Origin: Firmicutes bacterium HGW-Firmicutes-14
GTDB lineage: Bacteria > Bacillota > Thermincolia > Thermincolales > UBA2595
NCBI GenBank assembly: GCA_002840275.1
Contig: PHAB01000029.1
Span: 1-46,920 of the forward strand
Direction: 5' to 3'
Length of the DNA stretch: 46,920 nt
Both the position numbers and the translations under genes were made by a program. Numbering within the stretch: the stretch's first letter is position 1; every line of letters starts with the position of its first letter. Below are positions 26,796-35,168 of the stretch, one piece after another. The notes beneath the pieces are model-generated. The model saw nothing but the letters and a program-made list of their open reading frames with translations, was not told the origin of the DNA and searched no databases.

Positions 26796-28460
26796 ATGGC
26801 AAGAGATGCAAAACTATCATTGATTCCCCTGGGTGGAATGGGGGAAATCGGAAAAAACATGATGGTTGTGAAGTATGGAGAAAATATTTTGGTTATTGAC
26901 TCAGGTTTAAAGTTTCCGGAAGAAGAGATGCTGGGGATAGACATAGTTATCCCTGATATCACTTATCTTCTGGAAAACAGAGAAATTGTGAGGGGAATTG
27001 TACTTACCCACGGGCATGAAGACCATATCGGGGCCCTGCCTTATGTGCTCAGGCAAATAAATGTTCCTGTGTACGGGACGAAACTGACCCTTGGTTTGCT
27101 CCAGGGCAAGCTAAAGGAAAACAATGTTGCCGGCGGGGTGACGCTGAACACGGTGAAACCGCGGGATAGTGTGGAGATCGGACCCTTCAGGGTGGAATTT
27201 ATAAGGGTTAGCCACAGTATTCCGGATGCAGTTGCCATTGCGGTCCATACCCCGATTGGCACAGTCCTTCATACGGGAGACTTTAAGTTTGACCAGACAC
27301 CGGTGGACGGACAGATTACTGACTTCCAGAAATTTGCCGAATTGGGGCAGAAAGGGACCCTTGTCCTTCTGTCAGACAGTACAAATGTGGAACGTCCGGG
27401 AGTTACCATGTCTGAGAGAGTGGTAGGGAATACCTTTGACGAAGCCTTCAGAGCAGCCAAAGGCAGGATTATTATTGCCACGTTTGCTTCTAACGTACAC
27501 AGGCTGCAGCAGGCTATTGCCGCTGCTTACCGGTATGACAGGAAGGTGGCGATTGCCGGCCGGAGTATGGTCAATGTCGTGGGAATTGCAACAGAACTGG
27601 GGTACATAGATTTTCCAAAGGAACTTTATGTAGAGCTGGATGAGATAAACCGGCTGCCGGCAGACCGGGTAACTATCCTAACAACCGGAAGCCAGGGTGA
27701 ACCCATGTCAGCATTGACCAGAATGGCCATGAGTGACCACCGGCAGGTAGAAATCATCCCAGGGGACACAGTTATTATTTCCGCCTCACCCATTCCGGGA
27801 AACGAGAAATTAGTCGCCCGTACCATAGATCACCTTTTCAAACAAGGTGCAGATGTAATTTATGAATCATTTTCCGGCATACACGTTTCAGGCCACCCAA
27901 GCCAGGAAGAGCTTAAAATGATGCTCAACCTGGTTAAGCCTAAATTCTTTATTCCTTTGCACGGGGAATACAGGCACCTGATCAAACACGCGAACCTGGC
28001 TGCAGAGACCGGGGTACCGCGAAGCAATGTATTTGTAGTCGAAAACGGTCAGGTTGTCGAGGTCAAGCGAAATTCTGCCCGGCTCAACGGCAGGGTAACT
28101 GCCGGCAGGGTATTGGTTGACGGCTTGGGTGTCGGTGATGTGGGGAACATTGTTCTCCGGGACCGCAAACTGCTTTCTCAGGACGGTATCCTCATAGTAG
28201 TTGTCACCATGAATAAGGAAAGCGGGACAATTGTAGCCGGACCGGACATAGTATCCCGGGGTTTTGTCTATGTCAGGGAATCTGAAGAACTAATTGAGGA
28301 AGCCAAGGAAAAGGTAAAAATTGCTCTGCAAAAGTGCGAAGAAAAAGGCATAACCGAATGGGCCTCAATCAAGTCCAATGTCAGGGATGCCACAAGCAAG
28401 TATCTTTATGAGAAAACCAGAAGAAGACCAATGATTCTTCCAATCATCATGGAAGTATGA
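26796..28460 (+). CDS. rnjB: Ribonuclease J
   Basis: RNase J is a metallo-beta-lactamase/beta-CASP enzyme with endo- and 5'-3' exoribonuclease activity, central to mRNA decay in Firmicutes. The 554-residue protein has the zinc motif HGHEDH at 72-77, a later LHTGDFKFD, the beta-CASP segment and [12 protein letters not shown] with [11 protein letters not shown]. The C-terminal domain ends near [15 protein letters not shown] 26796 has AGGAGGTG five bases before it. The position downstream of dapA matches B. subtilis rnjB (ymfA), so rnjB is favoured over rnjA by synteny. Confidence 0.93.
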   Translation: MARDAKLSLIPLGGMGEIGKNMMVVKYGENILVIDSGLKFPEEEMLGIDIVIPDITYLLENREIVRGIVLTHGHEDHIGALPYVLRQINVPVYGTKLTLGLLQGKLKENNVAGGVTLNTVKPRDSVEIGPFRVEFIRVSHSIPDAVAIAVHTPIGTVLHTGDFKFDQTPVDGQITDFQKFAELGQKGTLVLLSDSTNVERPGVTMSERVVGNTFDEAFRAAKGRIIIATFASNVHRLQQAIAAAYRYDRKVAIAGRSMVNVVGIATELGYIDFPKELYVELDEINRLPADRVTILTTGSQGEPMSALTRMAMSDHRQVEIIPGDTVIISASPIPGNEKLVARTIDHLFKQGADVIYESFSGIHVSGHPSQEELKMMLNLVKPKFFIPLHGEYRHLIKHANLAAETGVPRSNVFVVENGQVVEVKRNSARLNGRVTAGRVLVDGLGVGDVGNIVLRDRKLLSQDGILIVVVTMNKESGTIVAGPDIVSRGFVYVRESEELIEEAKEKVKIALQKCEEKGITEWASIKSNVRDATSKYLYEKTRRRPMILPIIMEV

Positions 28461-28493
28461 AACCAAGGGTTTCAAAAGGAAACAACCACAGCT

Positions 28494-28518
28494 AAAGCCG
28501 CTTTTATGCGGCTTTTTG
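28494..28518 (+). terminator. Intrinsic terminator after RNase J
   Basis: AAAGCCGC (28494-28501) pairs with GCGGCTTT (28508-28515) around TTTTAT, with a T-rich tail. Confidence 0.85.
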
Positions 28519-28593
28519 CTTTTTGGGCAGAGTGTATTTTTTACCCTGTGGGATTACATACTAAGGAAGAAACAACATTGGGAGTGTGATCAT

Positions 28594-29532
28594 ATGTTTG
28601 AATATTACCGGACACGTGACCGGAGTGGTCTGACAACAGAAAGGCAGTCTTCGGGACAACAATTCATTCCCGGACAACAGCCTTTCCCCGAACAACCGGG
28701 GATTCAGCCCGGTCCGCAGCCGGGCGTCCAGCCAGGGCCGGAAACATTTTCCCCCCATGGACCGGAGCCGGATAAAACTGAAATTCCTCCAGGACCTAAC
28801 CAGGACCCGGAGACAGAACCACAACGGGTAAAAAAGACAGTCCAGGGAACAAATAAAAAAGGAGAGGTCAATACCATTAAAGAGCTGGGGCAGCTGAGTA
28901 TACCCCAGACCAAAAGCAGTATTCACTGCATGCCTATCGTGGGCCAGATTGAAGGTCATATGGTCCTTCCACCCCAGAACAAGACAACTAAGTATGAACA
29001 TATTATACCCCAGCTGGTAGCATTAGAGGAGAACCCTGAGATTGAAGGGGTCCTTATAGTCCTGAACACCATAGGGGGCGATGTGGAAGCCGGGCTCGCT
29101 ATAGCGGAAATGATTACAAGCATGTCCAAACCCACTGTTTCACTGGTATTGGGCGGAGGTCACAGCATAGGGGTCCCGGTTTCGGTAGCGGCAAATTATT
29201 CATTTATTGCGGAAACTGCCAGTATGACCATACATCCCATCAGGCTGACCGGACTTGTTATCGGTGTGCCCCAAACCTACGAATATCTGGACAAGATGCA
29301 GGACAGGGTTGTCAATTTCATTACCAGGCATTCAAAAGTAACAGATGTCAGGCTGCGGGAACTTATGTTCAGAACCGGTGAACTGGCCAGGGATATAGGG
29401 ACAGTTTTGATAGGCAATGATGCGGTGGAATGCGGTCTTATCGACGAAGTAGGGGGAATATCAAGCGCCGTGGCAAAACTAAACCAACTCATAGAGGAAA
29501 AGCGGCAAAACCCGGGAGGGTTGGTACAATGA
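28594..29532 (+). CDS. tepA: ClpP/SDH-family serine protease TepA
   Basis: A ClpP-like protease of the TepA/YmfB type, linked in B. subtilis to protein translocation and degradation of spore proteins. The C-terminal 225 residues hold the fold: [12 protein letters not shown], the nucleophile Ser191 in [10 protein letters not shown], and [10 protein letters not shown] with the likely His. The N-terminal 90 residues are an unusual Gln/Pro/Gly-rich linker (about 19-72). B. subtilis TepA has about 245 aa and this one 312. The ATG at 28594 has GGGAG nine bases upstream. Its stop overlaps the ylzJ start (ATGA). Confidence 0.9.
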   Translation: MFEYYRTRDRSGLTTERQSSGQQFIPGQQPFPEQPGIQPGPQPGVQPGPETFSPHGPEPDKTEIPPGPNQDPETEPQRVKKTVQGTNKKGEVNTIKELGQLSIPQTKSSIHCMPIVGQIEGHMVLPPQNKTTKYEHIIPQLVALEENPEIEGVLIVLNTIGGDVEAGLAIAEMITSMSKPTVSLVLGGGHSIGVPVSVAANYSFIAETASMTIHPIRLTGLVIGVPQTYEYLDKMQDRVVNFITRHSKVTDVRLRELMFRTGELARDIGTVLIGNDAVECGLIDEVGGISSAVAKLNQLIEEKRQNPGGLVQ

Positions 29533-29768
29533 GTATAATATATACACCACTGCCAATTGAAATAGTCCTGGAGGGGATAGACAAACAGGGGCCGGAATAC
29601 CAGGAAATTGAGGTGGGCGGGGCCAAACTGCTGGTAGAACAGCAGAACATGGATTCATGCCGTGTGGTGCGCCTGATCAGCACTGACCCCATGGATTACC
29701 TGAGAGACGAGTTCCAGCCGGGAACGGAACTAAAGTTCATCCCCCGGTTCAACCAAGGCGAAGTTTAA
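29529..29768 (+). CDS. ylzJ: YlzJ-like small protein
   Basis: A 79-residue protein of the YlzJ-like family, always next to tepA in spore-forming Firmicutes. It begins [13 protein letters not shown] and has [10 protein letters not shown] and [10 protein letters not shown], which fit the family. Function is unknown. Its ATG overlaps the tepA stop by four bases, indicating coupled translation. It ends just before a strong terminator. Confidence 0.88.
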   Translation: MSIIYTPLPIEIVLEGIDKQGPEYQEIEVGGAKLLVEQQNMDSCRVVRLISTDPMDYLRDEFQPGTELKFIPRFNQGEV

Positions 29769-29775
29769 GGGGTAG

Positions 29776-29836
29776 GTGGAGATGTTTTCCGGTGGCGATA
29801 TTACCCGCCGGAGGAAACATCTCCACTATTTTTTTT
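29776..29836 (+). terminator. Strong intrinsic terminator after ylzJ
   Basis: GTGGAGATGTTT (29776-29787) pairs exactly with AAACATCTCCAC (29815-29826). An inner TCCGGTGG/CCGCCGGA pairing is present, followed by a run of eight T. Confidence 0.9.
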
Positions 29837-29905
29837 ATAATTTATATGCCATTCAGTTGGAGCGTAAAAACTCTAATGAAGCAGTTCCCTTTACAAGCTG
29901 CTTTA

Positions 29906-29914
29906 TGGTATAAT
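29906..29914 (+). promoter_or_regulatory. Extended -10 promoter for uppP
   Basis: TGGTATAAT (29906-29914) is an extended -10 element. The -35 region, TTCCCT at 29885-29890 with 18 bases between, is weak. The start codon follows 37 bases later. Confidence 0.5.
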
Positions 29915-29950
29915 GACTGAGGTTGTAGTAAAAAACGGAGGATTTTTAAA

Positions 29951-30736
29951 ATGACGGTTTTTCAATCTGTAATCCTTGGCATTATTCAGGGCCTGACAGA
30001 GTTTTTGCCCATAAGCAGCTCCGGCCACCTGGTGCTTTTTCAGAGTTTGTTCGGCCTTAAGGAAGGTGTACTGACTTTCGATGTCCTTGTTCACCTTGGC
30101 ACCCTTGCTGCTGTACTGGCTGTGTTTAAAAATGATATATTATCAATCCTGAGGAAACCGTGGCAGAGATTAACCATGCTCCTGGTCGTAGCAACCATTC
30201 CCACAGGCATCATAGGCCTCACCTTCAAGGATTTTTTTAAAAACCTCTTTGAAACAGGCAGTTCCCTTGGCATTGAGTTTATTGTAACCGGCCTGGTGAT
30301 ATGGTTTGCTGACGGATTTAAGGAGCGGGACAAAGACATGGACAGGATTTCATATTTTGATGCGGCTTTTGTCGGGCTAATGCAGGGGATAGCCATTCTG
30401 CCTGCGATATCCCGGTCAGGCCTGACCATAGCAGGCTCTTTATTCAGGGGTATCAACAGGGAAACAGCCGCCAGGTTTTCATTTCTGGTCTCTATCCCGG
30501 CCATTGCGGGGGCCACTGTCCTTGACCTCAAGGATATAGTTCTGGCAGGCCAGGGAATCCCTGGGGGAATGGGCCTGCCATTTCTTATTGGACCGGTGAT
30601 GGCAGCGATATCGGGCTATTGGGCTGTGAAATTTATGATCAGGGTCCTGCAGAGAGGAAGCATGAAGGGCTTTGCCTATTACGTCTGGGCCTTGGGAGTA
30701 TTGGTAATCATCCTGCAGCTGACAGGCCGGCTTTAG
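29951..30736 (+). CDS. uppP: Undecaprenyl-diphosphate phosphatase
   Basis: UppP recycles the undecaprenyl pyrophosphate carrier used for peptidoglycan and other lipid-linked sugars, and affects bacitracin resistance. The 261-residue polytopic membrane protein has both BacA motifs, GLTEFLPISSSGH (14-26) and PAISRSG with the GxxR region. Eight or so hydrophobic segments are visible. GGAGG lies ten bases before the ATG. It interrupts the tepA-ylzJ-spoIIIE order of B. subtilis. Its lipid-carrier role may link it to the glycosylation locus downstream, an inference. Confidence 0.95.
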   Translation: MTVFQSVILGIIQGLTEFLPISSSGHLVLFQSLFGLKEGVLTFDVLVHLGTLAAVLAVFKNDILSILRKPWQRLTMLLVVATIPTGIIGLTFKDFFKNLFETGSSLGIEFIVTGLVIWFADGFKERDKDMDRISYFDAAFVGLMQGIAILPAISRSGLTIAGSLFRGINRETAARFSFLVSIPAIAGATVLDLKDIVLAGQGIPGGMGLPFLIGPVMAAISGYWAVKFMIRVLQRGSMKGFAYYVWALGVLVIILQLTGRL

Positions 30737-30817
30737 GCCTGTTTCCACATGTGCAAATTAGCAGTTTAAACTTGTACTCTTTCTTGAGGGAGGTTCCATA
30801 AATAAACGCGGAACAGC

Positions 30818-31010
30818 TTTTATTATAAGATTCACAGGGAGGGGCAGATATGTTCCGGAAGGCGGACTGATGTCCGTTTGTCCAACATGGCAGGTCTTAG
30901 CTCTTAGTGCTTTAGCGCTTAGAGCTAAGACCTGCCATGTTGGGTAACAAACTGAATCGCAGCCGTCCTGGAGAAATATATCTGCCACTCCCTTAGCTTT
31001 CATAATAAAA
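30818..31010 (+). repeat. Structured intergenic element, copy 2
   Basis: Outer arms TTTTATTAT (30818-30826)/ATAATAAAA (31002-31010), GGGAG (30837-30841)/CTCCC (30988-30992) and GGCAGATAT (30843-30851)/ATATCTGCC (30978-30986) enclose a GTTTGT/ACAAAC pair (30876-30881/30947-30952). The apical hairpin (30882-30943) has a 23-bp perfect stem that continues, after one mismatch, to a TTTA loop. The flanks match copy 1 in reverse orientation. It fills most of the uppP-spoIIIE gap. Confidence 0.9.
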
Positions 31011-31104
31011 AGGGATGCAAGCCCCATTTACTTAGGTGCCTCATCATTTTAAAAAAGGAATTGATTTGAGAATGTAGAATTTAATAGAGTTGAGGTGAAG
31101 AGTA

Positions 31105-33384
31105 GTGGCAAAAACGTCAGAACAGCAAAAAAACCCGCTTAAATATGAGATTGCCGGTATCGGCTGTCTGGCTTTTGCAGTACTCTGTTTTGTCAGCCTG
31201 TTTACCAATTCCACCGGAGCTGTGGGAGGTTTTGTAGTAAACGCTGTCAATGCCATCGCCGGGGAAGGGAAATATGTTTTCCCGCTGGTAATAGCTTTTT
31301 TTGGCATCAAGATGATTAAAGAACGGAAAAAAGCCAGGTTTGGCAGTACTGCAGCAGGAGGCCTGGCCTTTTTTGCCCTGGTCCTGATATTTCTCCATCT
31401 TCAGCTAAATGTGGATGAGAAGGAATTGTTCAAAGCCGGTGTACAGGGCAGGGGCGGAGGTATCATCGGCGGAGTCCTGGCTGCTGTTCTCCTGGCTGCA
31501 TTCGGCAGGATGGGAACTTATATTGTTTTGACCGCTTTGGCAATTATCACGGTGATACTGATTACCAATGTTTCATTCCTGGTTATTTCCAGGTTTGTTA
31601 CAGAACGGGCAGGTGTCGCCTGGAACCGGATTAAAGAGATGGTGTCAGGTTTCATTTTCACCGATGTAGAGGATGAGGATGAAGATACAGTTCCTGAACC
31701 CCTGCCGGCAAGGGAAAGAGTAATATTTGACGGCAGCATTTTCGATTTCCGGTCGGGAAGTGATTCAGGGGAAGATGTGACTGTCAGGGAAGATGTTGAC
31801 GGGGAAGCCCCGAAAATCAACATATATCCTGACCCCATAGACAGGGTTATAGCCCATGAAGAGAACAGGGAGAGGGCAGAAATTATCAGCCTGGAGGAAC
31901 GGAAAGCCAGGAACAGGAAAACAGAAGGTCAATTACCGGTGAGCAGGAAAACAGATTTCAGCTTTCCACCCCTTACCTTGTTTTCCCGGACCACCAGGAC
32001 CAAGAGCTCCAGGATGAACAAAGATATAACCGATAATGTCAGAATTCTGGAAGATACCCTGGAAAGTTTCGGGGTCAAAGCCAAGGTAACCCAGGTATCA
32101 AGAGGTCCGGCAATAACCCGGTACGAGATACAACCTGCTCCGGGGGTCAAAGTGAGCAGGATTGTCAGCCTGGCGGATGATATTGCCCTTAGCCTGGCAG
32201 CATCCGGGGTGAGAATAGAGGCCCCCATACCCGGTAAAGCAGCTGTGGGTATAGAAGTTCCCAACAAAGAAGTGTCTATGGTCACTATGCGTGAACTTCT
32301 GGAAACCGAAGAATTTGGTAAATCACCCTCAAAACTTACTTTTGTTCTGGGCAAAGATATCGGTGGTTCACCTATAATTGCCGACCTGGCCCAGATGCCC
32401 CACCTGCTTATTGCAGGGGCAACCGGTTCCGGGAAAAGTGTTTGTATGAACTCCCTGATAGCCGGCGTACTCTTTAAAGCCAGCCCCGACCAGGTAAAAA
32501 TCCTCATGATAGACCCGAAAATGGTCGAATTGACAACATATAACGGGATTCCCCACCTCATATCCCCTGTGGTAACTGATGCTAAAAAAGCGGCTTCATC
32601 CCTTAGATGGGCTGTGCGGGAGATGGAAAAAAGGTATGAAACCTTTGCCAGGGCGGGGGTAAAGGATATTATAAGGTTTAACTATGCCGTAGAAACAGGG
32701 GCCTTTGAATATGAGAAGGGTCCTATGCCATATATTATGGTTGTAATAGACGAACTGGCAGATCTGATGATGGTGGCGCCGGCCGATGTGGAAGATGCTA
32801 TCTGCAGGCTGGCCCAGATGGCCAGGGCGGCGGGTATGCACCTTGTTGTGGCGACCCAGAGACCTTCGGTCGATGTAATAACAGGTCTGATTAAGGCAAA
32901 CATACCTTCGCGGATTGCTTTTGCCGTATCTTCCCAGACTGATTCACGGACAATCCTCGATATGGCTGGAGCAGAAAAACTGCTGGGCAGGGGTGACATG
33001 CTCTTTCACCCGGTGGGGGCGGCCAAGCCCATAAGGGTACAGGGAGCATTCATGTCTGACAAGGAAGTGGAGGCACTGGTTTCTTACCTGAAACAACAGG
33101 GTGTACCTGAATTTATTGAAGGAATTATTATGCCCGAATCTCATGGCAGTGTTGACAGCGGCGAAGAGGACGACCTGTTTCCCGAAGCCGTAAAAATACT
33201 TATCGAATGTGGACAGGCATCGATTTCGATGCTCCAGAGGAGACTCCGTATTGGCTACGCAAGGGCGGCGAGATTAATTGATATGATGGAAGAACGGGGC
33301 ATAGTAGGGAAATATGAGGGCAGCAAGCCCAGGGCTGTCCTGATGACAATGGAGCAGTACCTGAATACGTTTGAGAACAATTAG
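31105..33384 (+). CDS. spoIIIE: DNA translocase FtsK/SpoIIIE
   Basis: This ATP-driven hexameric DNA pump moves the chromosome into the forespore and clears DNA from the septum. The 759 aa show about four N-terminal membrane segments (20-170), an acidic linker (190-300) and the RecA-like motor with Walker A GATGSGKS (438-445). Walker B is near MVVIDELADLM, followed by ATQRPSVDVITGLIKANIPSRIAF (in two parts). The winged-helix gamma domain (about 690-755) recognises orienting DNA repeats. B. subtilis SpoIIIE is 787 aa. GTG start at 31105 with GAGGTGA seven bases upstream. Confidence 0.95.
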   Translation: MAKTSEQQKNPLKYEIAGIGCLAFAVLCFVSLFTNSTGAVGGFVVNAVNAIAGEGKYVFPLVIAFFGIKMIKERKKARFGSTAAGGLAFFALVLIFLHLQLNVDEKELFKAGVQGRGGGIIGGVLAAVLLAAFGRMGTYIVLTALAIITVILITNVSFLVISRFVTERAGVAWNRIKEMVSGFIFTDVEDEDEDTVPEPLPARERVIFDGSIFDFRSGSDSGEDVTVREDVDGEAPKINIYPDPIDRVIAHEENRERAEIISLEERKARNRKTEGQLPVSRKTDFSFPPLTLFSRTTRTKSSRMNKDITDNVRILEDTLESFGVKAKVTQVSRGPAITRYEIQPAPGVKVSRIVSLADDIALSLAASGVRIEAPIPGKAAVGIEVPNKEVSMVTMRELLETEEFGKSPSKLTFVLGKDIGGSPIIADLAQMPHLLIAGATGSGKSVCMNSLIAGVLFKASPDQVKILMIDPKMVELTTYNGIPHLISPVVTDAKKAASSLRWAVREMEKRYETFARAGVKDIIRFNYAVETGAFEYEKGPMPYIMVVIDELADLMMVAPADVEDAICRLAQMARAAGMHLVVATQRPSVDVITGLIKANIPSRIAFAVSSQTDSRTILDMAGAEKLLGRGDMLFHPVGAAKPIRVQGAFMSDKEVEALVSYLKQQGVPEFIEGIIMPESHGSVDSGEEDDLFPEAVKILIECGQASISMLQRRLRIGYARAARLIDMMEERGIVGKYEGSKPRAVLMTMEQYLNTFENN

Positions 33385-33417
33385 ACCGCAGCCTGAATTT
33401 TTAGGGAGGGGAAACTA

Positions 33418-34824
33418 ATGGCCGTAAGACGCAGCGCTATAACCTGCCTTTTAATAATAATGCTGACCCTTTTTAGCGGTTGTGCCCGGGATGGCCAGGA
33501 CAATCAGGAGTATTACGGAATTTATGGTTCCGCCGGGCCCTGGAAGGTTGGCATCGTAAAGGGGGCGGCAGATAAGACCCCGTCCGGTCTGAATGAGGCA
33601 GTGGCAGCCGGAATCAGCAAAATAATTAAAGACTATGATGCAGAATACACTGTGCTTGACCAGGGTGACCTGGTAAATAACGAGGAATGCCTGAGATACC
33701 TGGCAGAGAACGGTTATAACCTGGTGATCGCCGTTGGGGCGGGCATGGAAGAATCCCTGGCGAAGATTGCCCCAGATTACCCGGACGTGAGTTTTATTAT
33801 TTTTGACGGGGAAGTTGAACAGGATAATGTGTCAAGTGTCAAGATAACAGAAGAAGAAGGGGCCTTTTTGGCCGGGGTTGCTGCTGCTGCTTTCACAAAA
33901 TCAAATATGGTGGGTTATGTTGGCGGGGCAATGACAGACCATACAATGGAACAAGGGTTTGCCAGGGGCGTACAGTATGTCAATATAACGGAAGGTAAAA
34001 AGGTTAAGGTTTATGTATCTTATGCCGGAGTAACGGAAAAAGCCGCCGGTGATTCTGAACGGGGAAAACAGCTGGCCGCCAATATGTACTGGTCAGGTGT
34101 GGATGTGGTATACAGCGGGCCGGGCAGCCTGGGAAGCGGTGCAGCCAAAGCCGCTGCCGAAAACCGGAGTATAGCTTTTGTCAATGATGCCTCACTGGTA
34201 AATACTATGCCCTGGAACGTATATGGGTCAGTGATAAAAAAACCTGAAGAGGTGGTTTATGCCCTGGCTAAAAAGGCCCTGGGCGGAGAATTTGCTGCAG
34301 GGAGAGCGGGGTTCGGATTGACCCACGGTGCGGTGGATTTTATTCTCAGCCAGGCTGTGCCGGAAGATACTGCCGGTAAATTGAACCGGATTAAAGACCA
34401 GATAAAAAAAGGGGAGATTAAACCTTATGCAATAGAGATTCCGGTTGGGCTGGTCACAGACATGAAAGAACTGCCTGTTGACAGAAACAGACCTCCCGCA
34501 GGAGCACAGCCGGGTACCGGGAACAGCGGCAGGACCGGAGGGGGAAGCAACTCTTCCGGCGGCAGCACCGGTGGGAGCAGCAACGGCGGCACTGCCGGAA
34601 GCGGTGAAAACACTGGTGGAACGACAACCGGGCCGTCAACCGGAACGAATACCGGCGAAGCGGCCGATAATCCGGGTAATGATGATAGTGCCGGCGGTTC
34701 AGAGACGACAGATGGTTCAGGAACCGACGGGACGACAGGCGGTTCAAATGGAAACGGGACTGCAGGTGATTCAGGTTCGGGTGACACGACTGACCCGCTT
34801 CCACAGGATATCGGGAGTACCTAA
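33418..34824 (+). CDS. BMP/Med-type substrate-binding lipoprotein with Gly/Ser/Thr/Asn-rich tail
   Basis: A 468-residue lipoprotein: signal sequence with lipobox LFSGC (Cys22), then a BMP-family periplasmic-binding fold (about 40-350) with NLVIAVGAGMEESLAKIA, GYVGGAMTDH and the AFVNDASLVNT region. The fold binds nucleosides or related ligands in known members (PnrA), and B. subtilis Med belongs to the same family. Residues about 355-468 form a long low-complexity tail of Gly, Ser, Thr, Asn and acidic residues, unusual for a binding protein. No permease or ATPase gene lies beside it. It follows spoIIIE by 33 bases with AGGGAGGGG as SD. The real ligand is unknown. Confidence 0.88.
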   Translation: MAVRRSAITCLLIIMLTLFSGCARDGQDNQEYYGIYGSAGPWKVGIVKGAADKTPSGLNEAVAAGISKIIKDYDAEYTVLDQGDLVNNEECLRYLAENGYNLVIAVGAGMEESLAKIAPDYPDVSFIIFDGEVEQDNVSSVKITEEEGAFLAGVAAAAFTKSNMVGYVGGAMTDHTMEQGFARGVQYVNITEGKKVKVYVSYAGVTEKAAGDSERGKQLAANMYWSGVDVVYSGPGSLGSGAAKAAAENRSIAFVNDASLVNTMPWNVYGSVIKKPEEVVYALAKKALGGEFAAGRAGFGLTHGAVDFILSQAVPEDTAGKLNRIKDQIKKGEIKPYAIEIPVGLVTDMKELPVDRNRPPAGAQPGTGNSGRTGGGSNSSGGSTGGSSNGGTAGSGENTGGTTTGPSTGTNTGEAADNPGNDDSAGGSETTDGSGTDGTTGGSNGNGTAGDSGSGDTTDPLPQDIGST

Positions 34825-34828
34825 GGAA

Positions 34829-35027
34829 CTGGCTTCATGAGGCTTGTTGACAAATAAGCGGGGTAATAAAAGGGGATGGGCATGTTCCAAAAGGGCGAGT
34901 CTGTCATCCGTCCGGCCGATGACCCGCGAAGCGGGAATCGTTGCCGGCGGAGACGTTGCCGCCCGTTGGAACGTGCCCATCACCTTTTTAGACTGGTAAT
35001 TTTGTCAACTGGCTTCAATGAAGCCAG
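34829..35027 (+). repeat. Structured intergenic element, copy 3, with flanking inverted repeats
   Basis: The core outer stem pairs 34868-34890 with 34966-34988 (22 pairs, one G-A mismatch, one G-U). Inside, a CCG.CCGGC/GCCGG.CGG pair and an apical CGAT/ATCG plus CCCGC/GCGGG hairpin (about 34918-34940) mirror copies 1 and 2. Outside, GTTGACAAA (34846-34854) pairs with TTTGTCAAC (35001-35009), and CTGGCTTCAT (34829-34838) with ATGAAGCCAG (35018-35027). The CGAGTCTG(T/A)C(A/G)TCCGT segment is shared with copy 1. The stretch 35028-35168 shows no clear feature. Confidence 0.75.
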
Positions 35028-35168
35028 GTCCTTAGTTATATTGTGTGAATTGTCAAAAATTGACGAAATTGCTTAATAACAGTCGAAGCTTGCAGGGGAT
35101 TATATCATTTATGACGAAATATTACCAGTGGAAAAATATCAAGGGAATATCGTCCCAGGGGGAAGCTT

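Noticed and set aside
26621-26899. 92-codon ORF overlapping the RNase J leader
   Set aside because: It runs through the promoter and into rnj in another frame with no ribosome site.
30818-31010. The structured element as a simple uppP terminator
   Set aside because: No T run follows the stem, the outer arms match another locus, and the size far exceeds a terminator.
34846-35009. Complete insertion sequence with GTTGACAAA terminal repeats
   Set aside because: There is no transposase; at most it is a MITE-like element, so it is reported only as a structured repeat.
34876-35076. 66-codon ORF in the third structured element
   Set aside because: It lies over the hairpin arms; composition follows the GC-rich stem rather than protein constraint.
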